Positions 15,579-24,741 of a DNA stretch of 30,955 bases are shown piece after piece. How positions within the stretch are numbered: position 1 is the stretch's first letter; every line of letters starts with the position of its first letter. Where the stretch lies: positions 1 to 30,955 of the forward strand of contig USSR01000010.1 in assembly GCA_900557355.1 (NCBI GenBank), given 5' to 3'. The translations under genes and the position numbers were made by a program. The notes under the pieces are model-generated. The model saw nothing but the letters and a program-made list of their open reading frames with translations, was not told the DNA's origin and ran no database searches. Origin of the DNA: an uncultured Bacteroides sp. Its GTDB lineage: Bacteria; Bacteroidota; Bacteroidia; Bacteroidales; Bacteroidaceae.

Positions 15579-16619
15579 TTAAACTTTATTGGTTGAATAA
15601 ATTTTCCATCCATGCGCACCACCTTCAGTAAAATGAAAAGGCATCACAAACCCATTAAGCTTCTTCAATGCATTTATTAGCTCTTTTTTACGAGTTGGTT
15701 CCACCATCAACATCACAAATCCTCCTCCACCTGCACCACTGACTTTTCCAGCCACTGCTCCAGCAGAAATAGCAAGATCAAACACCTCTTGAATCATAGA
15801 GTTAGTAATGTTATCTGCCATCTTTTTCTTATTTTCCCAACCTTCGCCCAGAATCCGAGAAAACTCTTTCATATCCCCCTTCAATAATGCCTGCTTCATA
15901 TCAATAGCACTCTGTTTAATCTTATGCATAGCCTCAATCGCCTTCTCATTACCTGAAGAAGTATTTTTCTTCTGTTGGTCAATGATAGCGGCACTACTTC
16001 GTGAAGCACCTATAAAATAAAGAACCATAGAAGCCTCTAATTCATCTATTATCCATCGTTTTATCTTCAATGGATTAACAATCACAAGATCATTCTTCAA
16101 AAATTCCATAAAATTAAATCCTCCGAAAGCGGCAGCATACTGATCTTGCTTACCTCCAGAAAGATCCAAATCTTTGCGTTCTATCTCGTAAGCTAAACGT
16201 GAAGCTTCATAGTCACCCAGCGGTAAAGTAAGCCATTCAATGAACGCTTTAAGGATACATACTACCATGGCAGAAGAGGTACCAAGACCTGATCCAACAG
16301 GAGCATCGTTATAAGTAGTAATCTTAAAGCTACGAGGTACAATATCAAAATCTCTTATAACTCTGTTATACACACCTTTAATCAAACTTGCATTACCATC
16401 TATTTCCAAATATCTTTCTAAAGGATATGACTCATGACACTGCGCATCATCACTATCAATAGTTATCAACCCATCATTCGTTTCTTCAATGGTACAATAA
16501 GTATATAAATTAATCGTAGCATTAAGAATCAGTCCACCATACATATCACTATAGGGTGATACATCACTACCTCCTCCTGCTAAACCTAAGCGAAGGGGTG
16601 CTTTACTTCTTACTATCAT
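15579..16619 (-). CDS. hddA: D-glycero-alpha-D-manno-heptose 7-phosphate 1-kinase (HddA-like GHMP kinase)
   Basis: 346-aa GHMP kinase. Motif 1 is APLRLGLAGGGSDVSPY (residues 7-23), motif 2 the ATP-binding loop GSGLGTSSA (109-117), motif 3 KVSGAGGGGF (292-301). GGKQDQYAAAFGG (155-167) is a further hallmark of the heptose and fucose kinase branch. HddA phosphorylates C1 of heptose 7-phosphate with alpha configuration, which commits the pathway to GDP- rather than ADP-heptose. It is first of the four-gene block hddA-gmhA-hddC-gmhB and follows the Wzy-like gene by 49 bases. Confidence 0.92.
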   Translation of the reverse strand: MIVRSKAPLRLGLAGGGSDVSPYSDMYGGLILNATINLYTYCTIEETNDGLITIDSDDAQCHESYPLERYLEIDGNASLIKGVYNRVIRDFDIVPRSFKITTYNDAPVGSGLGTSSAMVVCILKAFIEWLTLPLGDYEASRLAYEIERKDLDLSGGKQDQYAAAFGGFNFMEFLKNDLVIVNPLKIKRWIIDELEASMVLYFIGASRSSAAIIDQQKKNTSSGNEKAIEAMHKIKQSAIDMKQALLKGDMKEFSRILGEGWENKKKMADNITNSMIQEVFDLAISAGAVAGKVSGAGGGGFVMLMVEPTRKKELINALKKLNGFVMPFHFTEGGAHGWKIYSTNKV

Positions 16620-16668
16620 ATTATGATTTTATTAGATTGTGTTAAATGGTAAATAATATTAGTAGAAA

Positions 16669-18204
16669 TCAACGACTTATCCGTTTTATAATAAAAAAAC
16701 AAATAATAAATAGAATAACATCTTGCCAATACCCCCTCAATAAATATCCCAAACTATCACAACCACCACTAGCATTTCGGAACATGGCCAAAAAAGAAAA
16801 TATTGTTATTAAACCCAATATTGAATATTGAACCCTATTATTTCTGATAATTAAAAAGGTATCTAGAAAAAGAAACCTTAAATACATCAAAAGGCATTCA
16901 AGAGGAAAATAAAAGAAGCCAAAAGTTGCAAGACCATCAGCCAAATGACTAGTCACCAGAAGAGAAGCAAATATTGGAACATTCAACGACAATGATTTTA
17001 ACAAATCGCCACGAGAGAAGATCTCATTTTTATTGTAATTAATCCCCAACTCCTTTAATATAGGCATAGGCAATAATCCCAACACCCTATTCCAATAATC
17101 ATTATACATTACCTCATTATTAAAACCTACACGTTCTGCATGATATAAAGTATTGTCAGTTACCTTAAGATTACAATAACGATTTAAAGCAAAATTACTA
17201 ACATATATTTCAGTCCATTCTTCTTCTTTCAAACCTTCAACTCCCTTCTGTTCCTTAAGTCGTCTCAAAAGTTCCATTTTATCTCTATCAAGGTAAGTGT
17301 TTAACGTGCTTTTTAATAATTCTGATGCAGATACTTCACTACGAATATTTCGATTAGCAATCATTGCAAGTGAAACATCACTAACAAATGGAACAAAAAA
17401 GATGATTGCCAAGGCTGCATAAATAATATATTTCTTATTTATTAACTGCCGAGTACTAGTTTTATGTTGGACATAAGACAGTACAAAAAGAAGAGCAAAA
17501 GTTCCAAATGGCTCAAGAATAGCATAGCGACTATTCGTCGAAAAAGCCAATAATATAATAAATATGAAATAAAAAGTAGCCAACCTGTTTCTCACAACAA
17601 TATCATTTTGTTTTTGAGAATTACTATATAAAGAAGGAAAAAATAATATTAAAGGAGCATATTGAAAAAATAAAAAACCTGCTAATGTTTTACCAATCAC
17701 ATCACCAATCTGTACATGAGTACCCATCAAATAGAAACGAATAGCTAACCCCATCAAGCCTAAAATCCAAATAGTCTTATTCGACACACGATCATATAGT
17801 CCATATCGATATAAAAGACTTTTCAACTTCCGCAAAGCATTGTGAGATCGTGTAGCGCAATAAAATGCTAAAGCAGAAAAAAGGTACAATACTGTCTCCC
17901 CCAAATAAGTATCAAATGGAACTCTGAAATTATATCCAATAGAATTGAACTCAACCAAAGTTGCCAAAAGGGGAAGTATCCTATATAAACTCATAGATAA
18001 AAAAACCAGCCAAACAAAAATGTGTTCTTTAATAATAGTTTCATTGAGTCCTATTTTTCTAAATAGACTCCAACAAATCCATGTCATACCACATCCTGCT
18101 AGATTCTCCAAAGAAGGCCAAAAAAACATTTCCAAAATAATGGCAACAATAATAATCCTGTTCCCCCACTTCTTGATGAAAAGTACCGAACTTTTACGAG
18201 CCAT
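16669..18204 (-). CDS. wzy: Wzy-like polysaccharide polymerase (O-antigen polymerase family)
   Basis: 511-aa polytopic membrane protein with some ten to twelve hydrophobic helices and one large extracytoplasmic, charged loop (about residues 285-390, including LRRLKEQKGVEGLKEEEWTE). This topology, with little sequence conservation, is the hallmark of Wzy polymerases, which join lipid-linked repeat units in the periplasm. It is the only polymerase candidate in the operon, which also has a single Wzx, WcaJ, Wza and Wzc, so the assignment is supported by completeness of the set. The start overlaps the CgeB-like gene by 11 bases. The symbol denotes role, not a specific allele. Confidence 0.78.
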   Translation of the reverse strand: MARKSSVLFIKKWGNRIIIVAIILEMFFWPSLENLAGCGMTWICWSLFRKIGLNETIIKEHIFVWLVFLSMSLYRILPLLATLVEFNSIGYNFRVPFDTYLGETVLYLFSALAFYCATRSHNALRKLKSLLYRYGLYDRVSNKTIWILGLMGLAIRFYLMGTHVQIGDVIGKTLAGFLFFQYAPLILFFPSLYSNSQKQNDIVVRNRLATFYFIFIILLAFSTNSRYAILEPFGTFALLFVLSYVQHKTSTRQLINKKYIIYAALAIIFFVPFVSDVSLAMIANRNIRSEVSASELLKSTLNTYLDRDKMELLRRLKEQKGVEGLKEEEWTEIYVSNFALNRYCNLKVTDNTLYHAERVGFNNEVMYNDYWNRVLGLLPMPILKELGINYNKNEIFSRGDLLKSLSLNVPIFASLLVTSHLADGLATFGFFYFPLECLLMYLRFLFLDTFLIIRNNRVQYSILGLITIFSFLAMFRNASGGCDSLGYLLRGYWQDVILFIICFFIIKRISR

Positions 18205-19231
18205 AAATTGCCTTTAAAATATTACGAATCATTCCTCTATTAGAATAATCAGAAGCTATACAACGTTTTAAGCCAAGTTCAGCTATAACTGCTCTTTCTT
18301 GTTCGTGAGCCAAATAATAACTACATTTATCCAATAATTCTTCGTTGTTGCTGAAAAATGCAGCTTCTTTTCCTTCTTCAAACATGGCCAAGTGTTCTGC
18401 TGTTCGTTCTGCCATCATAAAACCACCACAAGCTGGTATTTCAACAGAACGCGTGGTCTGTTGATCAAAATTAATTTTCCGCAGAAAGCAAAGATTAATA
18501 CGAGTCGCCTGTAATGACTTGCAATAATCCTCACCTCTTAATCCAGCCACTTCTACAATCAAATTTGAGTTATAATTTTTATAATCATTCCATTTACCAT
18601 CACCAAACACTCTGACCTTTATTCCATGATTCACCAAATAAAGAATAGAGGTACAACGCTCTTGTTCCCAAGCTCCTATAAATCCGACATCAGCACCATA
18701 GTTTTTATAATCTTCTTCTGTTAATGCACGGGGGTGGTGAAAGGTTGTTTCATAACTATTATTCACAAAATAAATATTTTTAGCACCCAACTGCCGCATA
18801 TCATCTAAAATATACGATTTATTAGTAATAATATAATCATATAAAGGTACACTTTCTAAATATTGCTGTGTCTGGTTATGACGCAGCGCCATGTTATCAG
18901 GGGAATAACTAACAAGCTTTGCATTAGGTTGCTTCTGCTTAATATAGTGTAATGTTTCAGGATAGATCGTAATCCCTTTGTCGACCCAAACTAGATCATA
19001 AAGATTCTTATCCACTAAAAAACGGATATTATCATTCTCATGATTACTTTCCGGTACCCTTATAGGAATACCATATAAAAATAGGTGATAGGATATCTTA
19101 TACCATAATGAACTTTTGACACCAGATGTATTTACTACATCAATTAGGCCAGCATATTTTGTCAATGCCCAATGCCGATGCAAACAAGTATTACTCAACC
19201 CGTCCATCGGGCCTATTGAGAGTATTCTCAT
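18194..19231 (-). CDS. CgeB-like glycosyltransferase (GT-B, DUF3880 / Glyco_trans_1_2 type)
   Basis: 345-aa GT-B protein of the CgeB/spore-maturation type. The N-terminal domain begins MRILSIGPMDGLSNT and contains DLVWVDKGITIYPET, typical of this branch. The C-terminal domain has DVGFIGAWEQER, VRVFGDGKW and LRGEDYCKSLQATRINLCF, then a RSVEIPACGGFMMAERT block that corresponds to the donor-binding region. It should transfer one sugar; donor unknown. Its start lies 41 bases inside the end of the upstream GT4 gene, a longer overlap than elsewhere in the operon; both frames are well supported, so I accept it. Confidence 0.82.
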   Translation of the reverse strand: MRILSIGPMDGLSNTCLHRHWALTKYAGLIDVVNTSGVKSSLWYKISYHLFLYGIPIRVPESNHENDNIRFLVDKNLYDLVWVDKGITIYPETLHYIKQKQPNAKLVSYSPDNMALRHNQTQQYLESVPLYDYIITNKSYILDDMRQLGAKNIYFVNNSYETTFHHPRALTEEDYKNYGADVGFIGAWEQERCTSILYLVNHGIKVRVFGDGKWNDYKNYNSNLIVEVAGLRGEDYCKSLQATRINLCFLRKINFDQQTTRSVEIPACGGFMMAERTAEHLAMFEEGKEAAFFSNNEELLDKCSYYLAHEQERAVIAELGLKRCIASDYSNRGMIRNILKAIYGS

Positions 19232-20345
19232 GTTTCAATATTTTTTTTAAAAAATCTGTATATCTTTTACCATAAGAAGACCATGTTAACTGTTCCTTGG
19301 CTGTTCCTGCATATATAGTGAGACCGAGCTTGTCATATTGTTCCATAGCTTCATGTAGAGCATGGACAACAGCCTCTGCAGTAAATTCTTCTACAATAAT
19401 GATATTATCTGGCTGCTCAACAAATCTTTTTAAATCCTCTGCACCAGAATCCTTACTGCCAACAACAGGAAGATTACAAGCGACAGCTTGTGCTTGCACC
19501 ATAGCTAATCCCTCCTCCCTTGAAGGCAAAACAAATACTTTTGCTTGATGATAATAATTGATCAACTCTTTTTGATCAACTATACCATGATGTGTAAAGT
19601 TCGGCATCTTAGGAAACTCCATATCAACAAGTCCACCTACATGAAGGAAGGAGTAACCAGTTCTATTTATTGCTTCAATAATTAAATCACACCCTTTTCT
19701 ATAACTCCATCCTCCTATCATTATTACGTCATAGTTTCTTTGTCGAGTCATATCTGGATAGAAATCTGAAAGTTCAACTCCATAAGGATTAACGAACAAT
19801 TTTTCTTTGGGATAGTTATGTATCATGAAACTCTCATAAACATGTTTAGAGGCAATAGCAATATAATCAGCAATCACATAGCTTTCTAACTCACGTTTAA
19901 CATTCACATCTGGAATAGGTTTCACCCCTTTATTTGAAGGTATAGATTCCATTACTCTTTTTTGCTCTAGAATATGTTTAGAGCCTCGTTCATAAATGAC
20001 TAATGCTCCCTTTTTTTTCGCTCTTCTAGGTGCATATACAAAATCACCACTCATAGCAATTACCACATCTGATTTGCGCATGATCCAAGCGGTTATGTAA
20101 TCTTGGACATTGATACGCAATCGCTTGATCTGTTGACTTCGATTAAAAATTCTACATAAAGCTAAAAAAGGCAACATCAATACAAAAATAGATGCAGAAC
20201 AATGCTTAGGTAGCCCAAAACGCATAGCACGCTTAGTGGGCACAAAAGAATAGAATTTTACATCAAATCCATTTTTGTCTAACTCCCGAGCTAAATCAAG
20301 CACATGGAATCTTCCTGGTGATAGTATATTAATCTTAGTTTTCAT
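19191..20345 (-). CDS. Glycosyltransferase family 4 (GT-B)
   Basis: 384-aa GT4 glycosyltransferase. INILSPGRFHVLDLARELDKNG at the N-terminus is the acceptor-domain start, VVIAMSGDFVYAPRRAKKKG the mid region, YDVIMIGGWSYRKGCDL (about residues 210-226) opens the donor domain, and PSREEGLAMVQAQAVACNLPVVG carries the spaced acidic pair. No membrane helix except a short hydrophobic patch near residue 55-65 that may attach it to the membrane. Start ATG overlaps the GT32 stop by four bases; its 3' end overlaps the CgeB-like gene by 41. Sugar specificity cannot be read. Confidence 0.88.
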   Translation of the reverse strand: MKTKINILSPGRFHVLDLARELDKNGFDVKFYSFVPTKRAMRFGLPKHCSASIFVLMLPFLALCRIFNRSQQIKRLRINVQDYITAWIMRKSDVVIAMSGDFVYAPRRAKKKGALVIYERGSKHILEQKRVMESIPSNKGVKPIPDVNVKRELESYVIADYIAIASKHVYESFMIHNYPKEKLFVNPYGVELSDFYPDMTRQRNYDVIMIGGWSYRKGCDLIIEAINRTGYSFLHVGGLVDMEFPKMPNFTHHGIVDQKELINYYHQAKVFVLPSREEGLAMVQAQAVACNLPVVGSKDSGAEDLKRFVEQPDNIIIVEEFTAEAVVHALHEAMEQYDKLGLTIYAGTAKEQLTWSSYGKRYTDFLKKILKHENTLNRPDGRVE

Positions 20346-21154
20346 CGCTTACCTTTTGATATACCAAATCCTAAATATTTGTAACTAAAACCGTTCAACT
20401 TATCATATAACTGAAAAATATAATAATACAAATTCTTCTTTGCAGCATTTGTTGATGAATAATCAAACTCACCAGCATTGGAGTTAGGTCTCCATCCCCC
20501 TTGTGCCCGATGAATACATACTACATTCTTCATAGTATTATATCGTGGTGAATCAAAATAATCAGACGGATATATATGAATACCATCTTTTAGTACTTGA
20601 TCTTGATCTTGATAACCATCAGCATTATAACCCAAGTTGTCTACTAATATTTTGCCATGAATCTCCGGTAAAATCAATTGCATATCATAACGAAAAGTTA
20701 AAGGTAATTCCTCATTCGTAGAATGAATAAAATGGCGATTAATATAATAATCTACACACAACTTCAAAAAAGGGTGTCCAGCCTCCGCACCAAAACAGTG
20801 AGAAGTAACATAACGCTTCTTCGGTAATCCATGAAAGTTAGCCTCTGCTCCTATAAACATTCTATTGTTCAAGAAAGGATCAAACGATTTAAAAACTTCA
20901 ATATCTGTATCAAGCCAAATACCACCATACTTATAAACTACGTAATTACGTAAGAAATCAGCTGCAAAAGCCCATTTCTTTACACTAACAGCTTCATTAG
21001 CGTAGGGACAATTAATCTCTGCCAAAGCTTTGCCATTCCACAAACGGAATTCATAATCTGGAAGGTATTTTTTCCATGTAACCATTAACTCTTGAATATG
21101 TTCAGGAATAGGAGCATCACTGAACCATGAATAATGAATTATTTTAGGTATCAT
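20342..21154 (-). CDS. GT32 glycosyltransferase (sugar-binding DXD domain)
   Basis: 270-aa capsular-type GT32 enzyme. MIPKIIHYSWFSD is the classic opening, FRLWNGKAL near residue 40, FAADFLRNYVVYKYGGIWLD around 70-90 contains the nucleotide-sugar binding region, and DTDIE gives the DXD metal motif. The frame is open a little further upstream to a TTG, but the ATG at 21152-21154 places IPKIIHYSW at the N-terminus as in the family, and gives an 11-base overlap with the flippase gene. GT32 members use UDP- or GDP-sugars with retention. The next gene begins with a four-base overlap. Confidence 0.9.
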   Translation of the reverse strand: MIPKIIHYSWFSDAPIPEHIQELMVTWKKYLPDYEFRLWNGKALAEINCPYANEAVSVKKWAFAADFLRNYVVYKYGGIWLDTDIEVFKSFDPFLNNRMFIGAEANFHGLPKKRYVTSHCFGAEAGHPFLKLCVDYYINRHFIHSTNEELPLTFRYDMQLILPEIHGKILVDNLGYNADGYQDQDQVLKDGIHIYPSDYFDSPRYNTMKNVVCIHRAQGGWRPNSNAGEFDYSSTNAAKKNLYYYIFQLYDKLNGFSYKYLGFGISKGKR

Positions 21155-22697
21155 ATCTATTGTTTCTATATATTTTATTACGTAAACCAACTATAAATGA
21201 ATTTACAAACATCCTCTCTCTACTATTTATTCCTATTAAATAAATAATAAGCAGTGTAAAAATTATACCTATTATTAAGGAAAATCCAAAGCGCCATATT
21301 CCTATAGGCATATGATAGACGATAATAGAATATGGAATGGAACAAATAACAGCAATTAATATCGGATATATAAAGACATTTTTCACATAATATTTAACAT
21401 TAAAATGCATCAAGGTATGTGCTATATAGAATCGCCATAACAAAGTAGAAATTGTTATTAATATTGCTACAATGTATACACTGTCTGCATCAAAACCCAT
21501 TTTCAACAAGAAATACGATAAGGGAAAATTTGCAAATAACAAAAGACTAACTCCTATTTGATATTTACGAACATAGCCAGAAGCCATTATTATATTAATA
21601 AGAGTTCTAGATAAAACTTCAAATGCAGTTTGTATTAAAGCATATTGAACGAATATTATAGTATAAGTGGGTACCACGCCTAACCACAACTCCAAAATGA
21701 AGTTTGTTTCATATAAAATAGGCAGCGAAAACAACATAACAAGATAAAAAGAAAATCTGCTACCAATCATAGATAACTTCTCCACTCGCATATAATTTTC
21801 TTGAGCATAAGATTTTGTTATTTGCGGTGTTATTGCTGTCATAAAATTATTACAAAACTGATTTACAGCATTATTAACTTGTTGAGCAATAGCCTGTGCT
21901 GCATTAACAAATGTTCCAAAAAATAAATTAATAAGAATGGCGACGCCTTGTGACTTAAAAATATCAGCCATACTACTTAAAAAATTCCATCCCGCCATAT
22001 TAAACATTTCCAGTACAATTGGCTTATCCCAGATAAAATTTACGGAGCACTCTTCAAATTGTCTTTTGCAATATATTCCATATATAATACGAATAAACAA
22101 TGAAAGAAGAAAAAGCAAAAATGCATATAATATCAAACGATCATGGGAAGATAATAATAGTAAATATACAACCACTAACTTAGAAATAGCCTCAAATATA
22201 CTTATATAGGCAAATATACTCATTCTTTCATGAGCTATTATCGTAGCATTATACGGTATACTAATTAAATTCACAATAAAAGTCAATAAAGAAAACTGTA
22301 AAACCCAATTAGCCGCTATCATATTTTCTTTAGCAATATTCATTTTTGTATTCAAGAACCATACAGCCACTGCTTCTACAGCGACAAAAGTTACTAAAGC
22401 CAAGATGATATATATTGAAACAGCGACTGAAAAAGTTTTTTTTAACTTCATCAGATCATTTCGTCCTATTTCAAATGCAATAAAACGTCCAATACAATTA
22501 GAAAGAGAGTTGGATATTAACGAAAACATAGACACTAATCCCCCTACTACACTATAGATACCATAATCTTCTACTCCCAGCACCTGCAATATCACTCTAC
22601 TGGTATATAGTGATATAACCATCATGAATAGCATACGAAAATAAAGTAAAAGAGTATTTTGAGCTATTCGTTTATTCCCCCCCTCTATCAATCCCAT
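21144..22697 (-). CDS. wzx: Wzx-like polysaccharide flippase (MATE/MVF superfamily)
   Basis: 517-aa polytopic membrane protein with about 12-14 hydrophobic helices throughout its length. The N-terminus KRIAQNTLLLYFRMLFMM and VEDYGIYSVVGGLVSMFSLIS (about residues 42-62) are typical of the Bacteroides oligosaccharide flippases. It should move the completed undecaprenyl-diphosphate repeat unit to the outer face of the inner membrane for Wzy. Codons 5-7 contain a run of seven G, so slippage here would remove the whole protein. It is preceded by 279 bases without a clear gene, the largest internal gap of the operon, so a secondary promoter is possible there. Confidence 0.88.
   Translation of the reverse strand: MGLIEGGNKRIAQNTLLLYFRMLFMMVISLYTSRVILQVLGVEDYGIYSVVGGLVSMFSLISNSLSNCIGRFIAFEIGRNDLMKLKKTFSVAVSIYIILALVTFVAVEAVAVWFLNTKMNIAKENMIAANWVLQFSLLTFIVNLISIPYNATIIAHERMSIFAYISIFEAISKLVVVYLLLLSSHDRLILYAFLLFLLSLFIRIIYGIYCKRQFEECSVNFIWDKPIVLEMFNMAGWNFLSSMADIFKSQGVAILINLFFGTFVNAAQAIAQQVNNAVNQFCNNFMTAITPQITKSYAQENYMRVEKLSMIGSRFSFYLVMLFSLPILYETNFILELWLGVVPTYTIIFVQYALIQTAFEVLSRTLINIIMASGYVRKYQIGVSLLLFANFPLSYFLLKMGFDADSVYIVAILITISTLLWRFYIAHTLMHFNVKYYVKNVFIYPILIAVICSIPYSIIVYHMPIGIWRFGFSLIIGIIFTLLIIYLIGINSRERMFVNSFIVGLRNKIYRNNRYDT
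22677..22683 (-). repeat. Poly-G7 run at codons 5-7 of the flippase
   Basis: Seven G on the coding strand across Glu-Gly-Gly. In frame at present. Its location at the very start of an essential export step is where a slippage switch would have most effect, but seven is short for efficient slippage. Confidence 0.5.
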
Positions 22698-22976
22698 AAA
22701 ACATAAAATTAAAAAGATTACAACTCATGTGAGTACTCACTATGTACCTATAAGACCTTTGATGTTTTTGTAGTCGACATTAGTAAATGTCCAAATTAAA
22801 TAGTCATTTTGATCCCTTCATGCTCAACGTACTTACATGCTTGAAACGGCTGAAAACATTAGATTTTATCAATTGGGAATCTTTTTTTATAGAGATTTCA
22901 ATGATAACCCTTACGGATACTTCTATGATTCGGGTATAATCACAACGTATATCAGTGCAAATATTATGTGATTGTT
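22698..22976. other. Intra-operon gap without a clear gene
   Basis: 279 bases between the frameshifted acetyltransferase and the flippase. It contains a 12-base perfect palindrome GTGAGTACTCAC at 22730-22741 and an opposite-strand frame of 50 codons (22787-22939, plus) that I cannot assign. No terminator-like hairpin with T-run is evident. Confidence 0.4.
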
Positions 22977-23598
22977 TCATTTATAATTGCGAGACATTTT
23001 ATATATTAAATAATCCCCTCCCAACAGCGATTCCACCACCAATTCAGAGTGCACACACTTACGTTTCCTTAATTCTTTAGCAGGATTTCCACTTACTACC
23101 GACATCGGTTCAACATTTTTTGCCACTACACTTCCCGAACTAATAACTGCACCTTCACCAATATGCCGACAAGAGGGAAGGATAAGAACTTTTGTAGGTA
23201 TCCATACATAATCATCAATCTGAATGCCATAATGTTTATGTTCCCAAAGAACAGAGTCAATAATTATGAGAATTTGTGATGATTTCCGTTTCCGAGCCTA
23301 TAATAACATGGCTGCCAATAGTAACCGGAGCACGCAAATCTATCTTATCTGTTTGAATGCTAACGTGATTACCTATTGTGAGATTAGAATTTGCACAACG
23401 AGCCAATGACAAAGGCATAATAACACCTTCACCAACCTTCGCACCATGCTTACGTGCTATACGAACAGCACGTTCATACTTGAAATGCTGTTTCCAACGG
23501 ACATAAAGTCCTATAAGGTAATGTAACTTATTCCTACTCTTTACATTTTCACTATAAACCTTATATTGTCTATCAAAGAAAGGGGAAATGTTTAACAT
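22977..23598 (-). pseudogene. Hexapeptide-repeat acetyltransferase, split by a one-base frameshift
   Basis: The two halves of one left-handed beta-helix acetyltransferase are in different frames. The first runs 113 codons from the ATG at 23596-23598 through VGEGVIMPLSLARCANSNLT to TNSHNY, then stops at 23257-23259. The second continues in the next frame as DSVLWEHKHYGIQIDDYVWI, then GEGAVISSGSVVAKN and SGNPAKELRKRK to a stop at 22977-22979. Removing one T at 23259-23260 joins them into a 206-aa protein reading SHNYDSVLW, which fits the family's active-site loop with its catalytic His. So the gene is either recently inactivated or carries a sequencing error. The intact protein would O- or N-acetylate a sugar of the repeat unit. 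It starts 19 bases after the upstream GT2. Confidence 0.8.
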
Positions 23599-23617
23599 AT
23601 AAAATATACTTTAGTAG

Positions 23618-24619
23618 TTACCAGACTCTAGAAAGTAAAACATCTTTAATACGAACAGGAATGGGTAAACAGAGAAAGATAAAAATCAGTTTATGCTTTT
23701 TATTATTGGGAGCATATCCATACTTATTATACAGCCTTCTCATAACCGGCACTTGTTCCTTTAAAAACGTCAAACGATCTATCTTAGGTGTTTTATAATA
23801 ATACAAACTATAACATGCTGCTCGATATGACCCCACTCCATACTCTGTAGTAACTCGACTAATATAATCCTGATCATAGACATTAAAATGTTCAAAAAGG
23901 GCAGGATATCTTTGCATAAACCCTTCTGCAGCTATAAGCATATTCCTACTTGTAGGTATGGTATGTGATAAAGAGTTAGAGTTCTCGCGAAATGTCCAAT
24001 AATAGCCTATTTCTGAACATAAATACATAGAGTCGCAATGAAGTAAATAGTCAAAGAAAAACAGATGATCCTCATGATTCTTAATGCGTTCATCGAAACA
24101 GATATTATGTCCTTTTATTATACTTGTTTTGTAAAGCTTTGCAAAAGGAATACCAGCAGAAAAAATATCATTGGATTTTACCCCCCCCGTTAACCTTTTA
24201 TAATATTTATTTTCAACTATATTTGTCATCATTCCACATACAGTTCCAGTATCTAGGCTATATCTTGCAGTATTTATGAAGCTAATATCACAATCTGCTC
24301 CAACAAGTAGATTCTCAATACAATTCTTTTCAAGAAAATCATCAGAGTCTACAAAAATAAGATAATCCGTTTGCACAGTTCTTATACCTAGATTTCGAGC
24401 AGAACTAACGCCTCCATTCTCTTTGTTCAATAGTAATATACGATTATCTCGTACTTCATAATTATGGCAAATGGTTTGACTATCATCAGTGCTACCATCA
24501 TTAATCAGAATCAATGTCCATTGCTTATATGATTGCTTAATAATACTATCAATACATCTTTTTAAAGTGGACTCTGCATTATAAATAGGTATAATAATTG
24601 AAATAGATTTATCTTCCAT
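23618..24619 (-). CDS. Glycosyltransferase family 2
   Basis: 333-aa GT-A enzyme. ISIIIPIYNAESTLKRCIDS at the N-terminus, LINDGSTDDS (about residues 38-47) for nucleotide binding, and the metal motif FVDSDDFLE (about 90-98) are all present; the C-terminal part is basic and aromatic. It is the first pathway transferase after the Wzc gene, so it may add the second sugar, but that is only order-based. A run of eight G (24181-24188) encodes Thr-Gly-Gly-Val in the middle of the protein and is in frame; a one-base slip would truncate it. The gap to Wzc is 122 bases, larger than most in the operon. Confidence 0.9.
   Translation of the reverse strand: MEDKSISIIIPIYNAESTLKRCIDSIIKQSYKQWTLILINDGSTDDSQTICHNYEVRDNRILLLNKENGGVSSARNLGIRTVQTDYLIFVDSDDFLEKNCIENLLVGADCDISFINTARYSLDTGTVCGMMTNIVENKYYKRLTGGVKSNDIFSAGIPFAKLYKTSIIKGHNICFDERIKNHEDHLFFFDYLLHCDSMYLCSEIGYYWTFRENSNSLSHTIPTSRNMLIAAEGFMQRYPALFEHFNVYDQDYISRVTTEYGVGSYRAACYSLYYYKTPKIDRLTFLKEQVPVMRRLYNKYGYAPNNKKHKLIFIFLCLPIPVRIKDVLLSRVW
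24181..24188 (-). repeat. Poly-G8 tract (coding strand) in a GT2 gene
   Basis: Eight G in the LTGGVK codons, currently in frame (gene ON). Same length as the in-frame tract near the start of the acyltransferase at 5843-5850 and as the length that would put the 5735 tract in frame. Confidence 0.75.
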
Positions 24620-24741
24620 ATTTACGTTCTTAAAATTTTAATAATCAGATTAGTAACAGAGAATAATTCCCTAGTTAATGTAAAAATATGATTTACTTGA
24701 AAATCAGAACTTAACAAGCTAAATATTTACATTTTAGATAT

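Noticed and set aside
22787..22939. Plus-strand frame of 50 codons inside the operon gap
   Set aside because: Opposite to the operon and unassigned. Kept only as a point in the gap finding.
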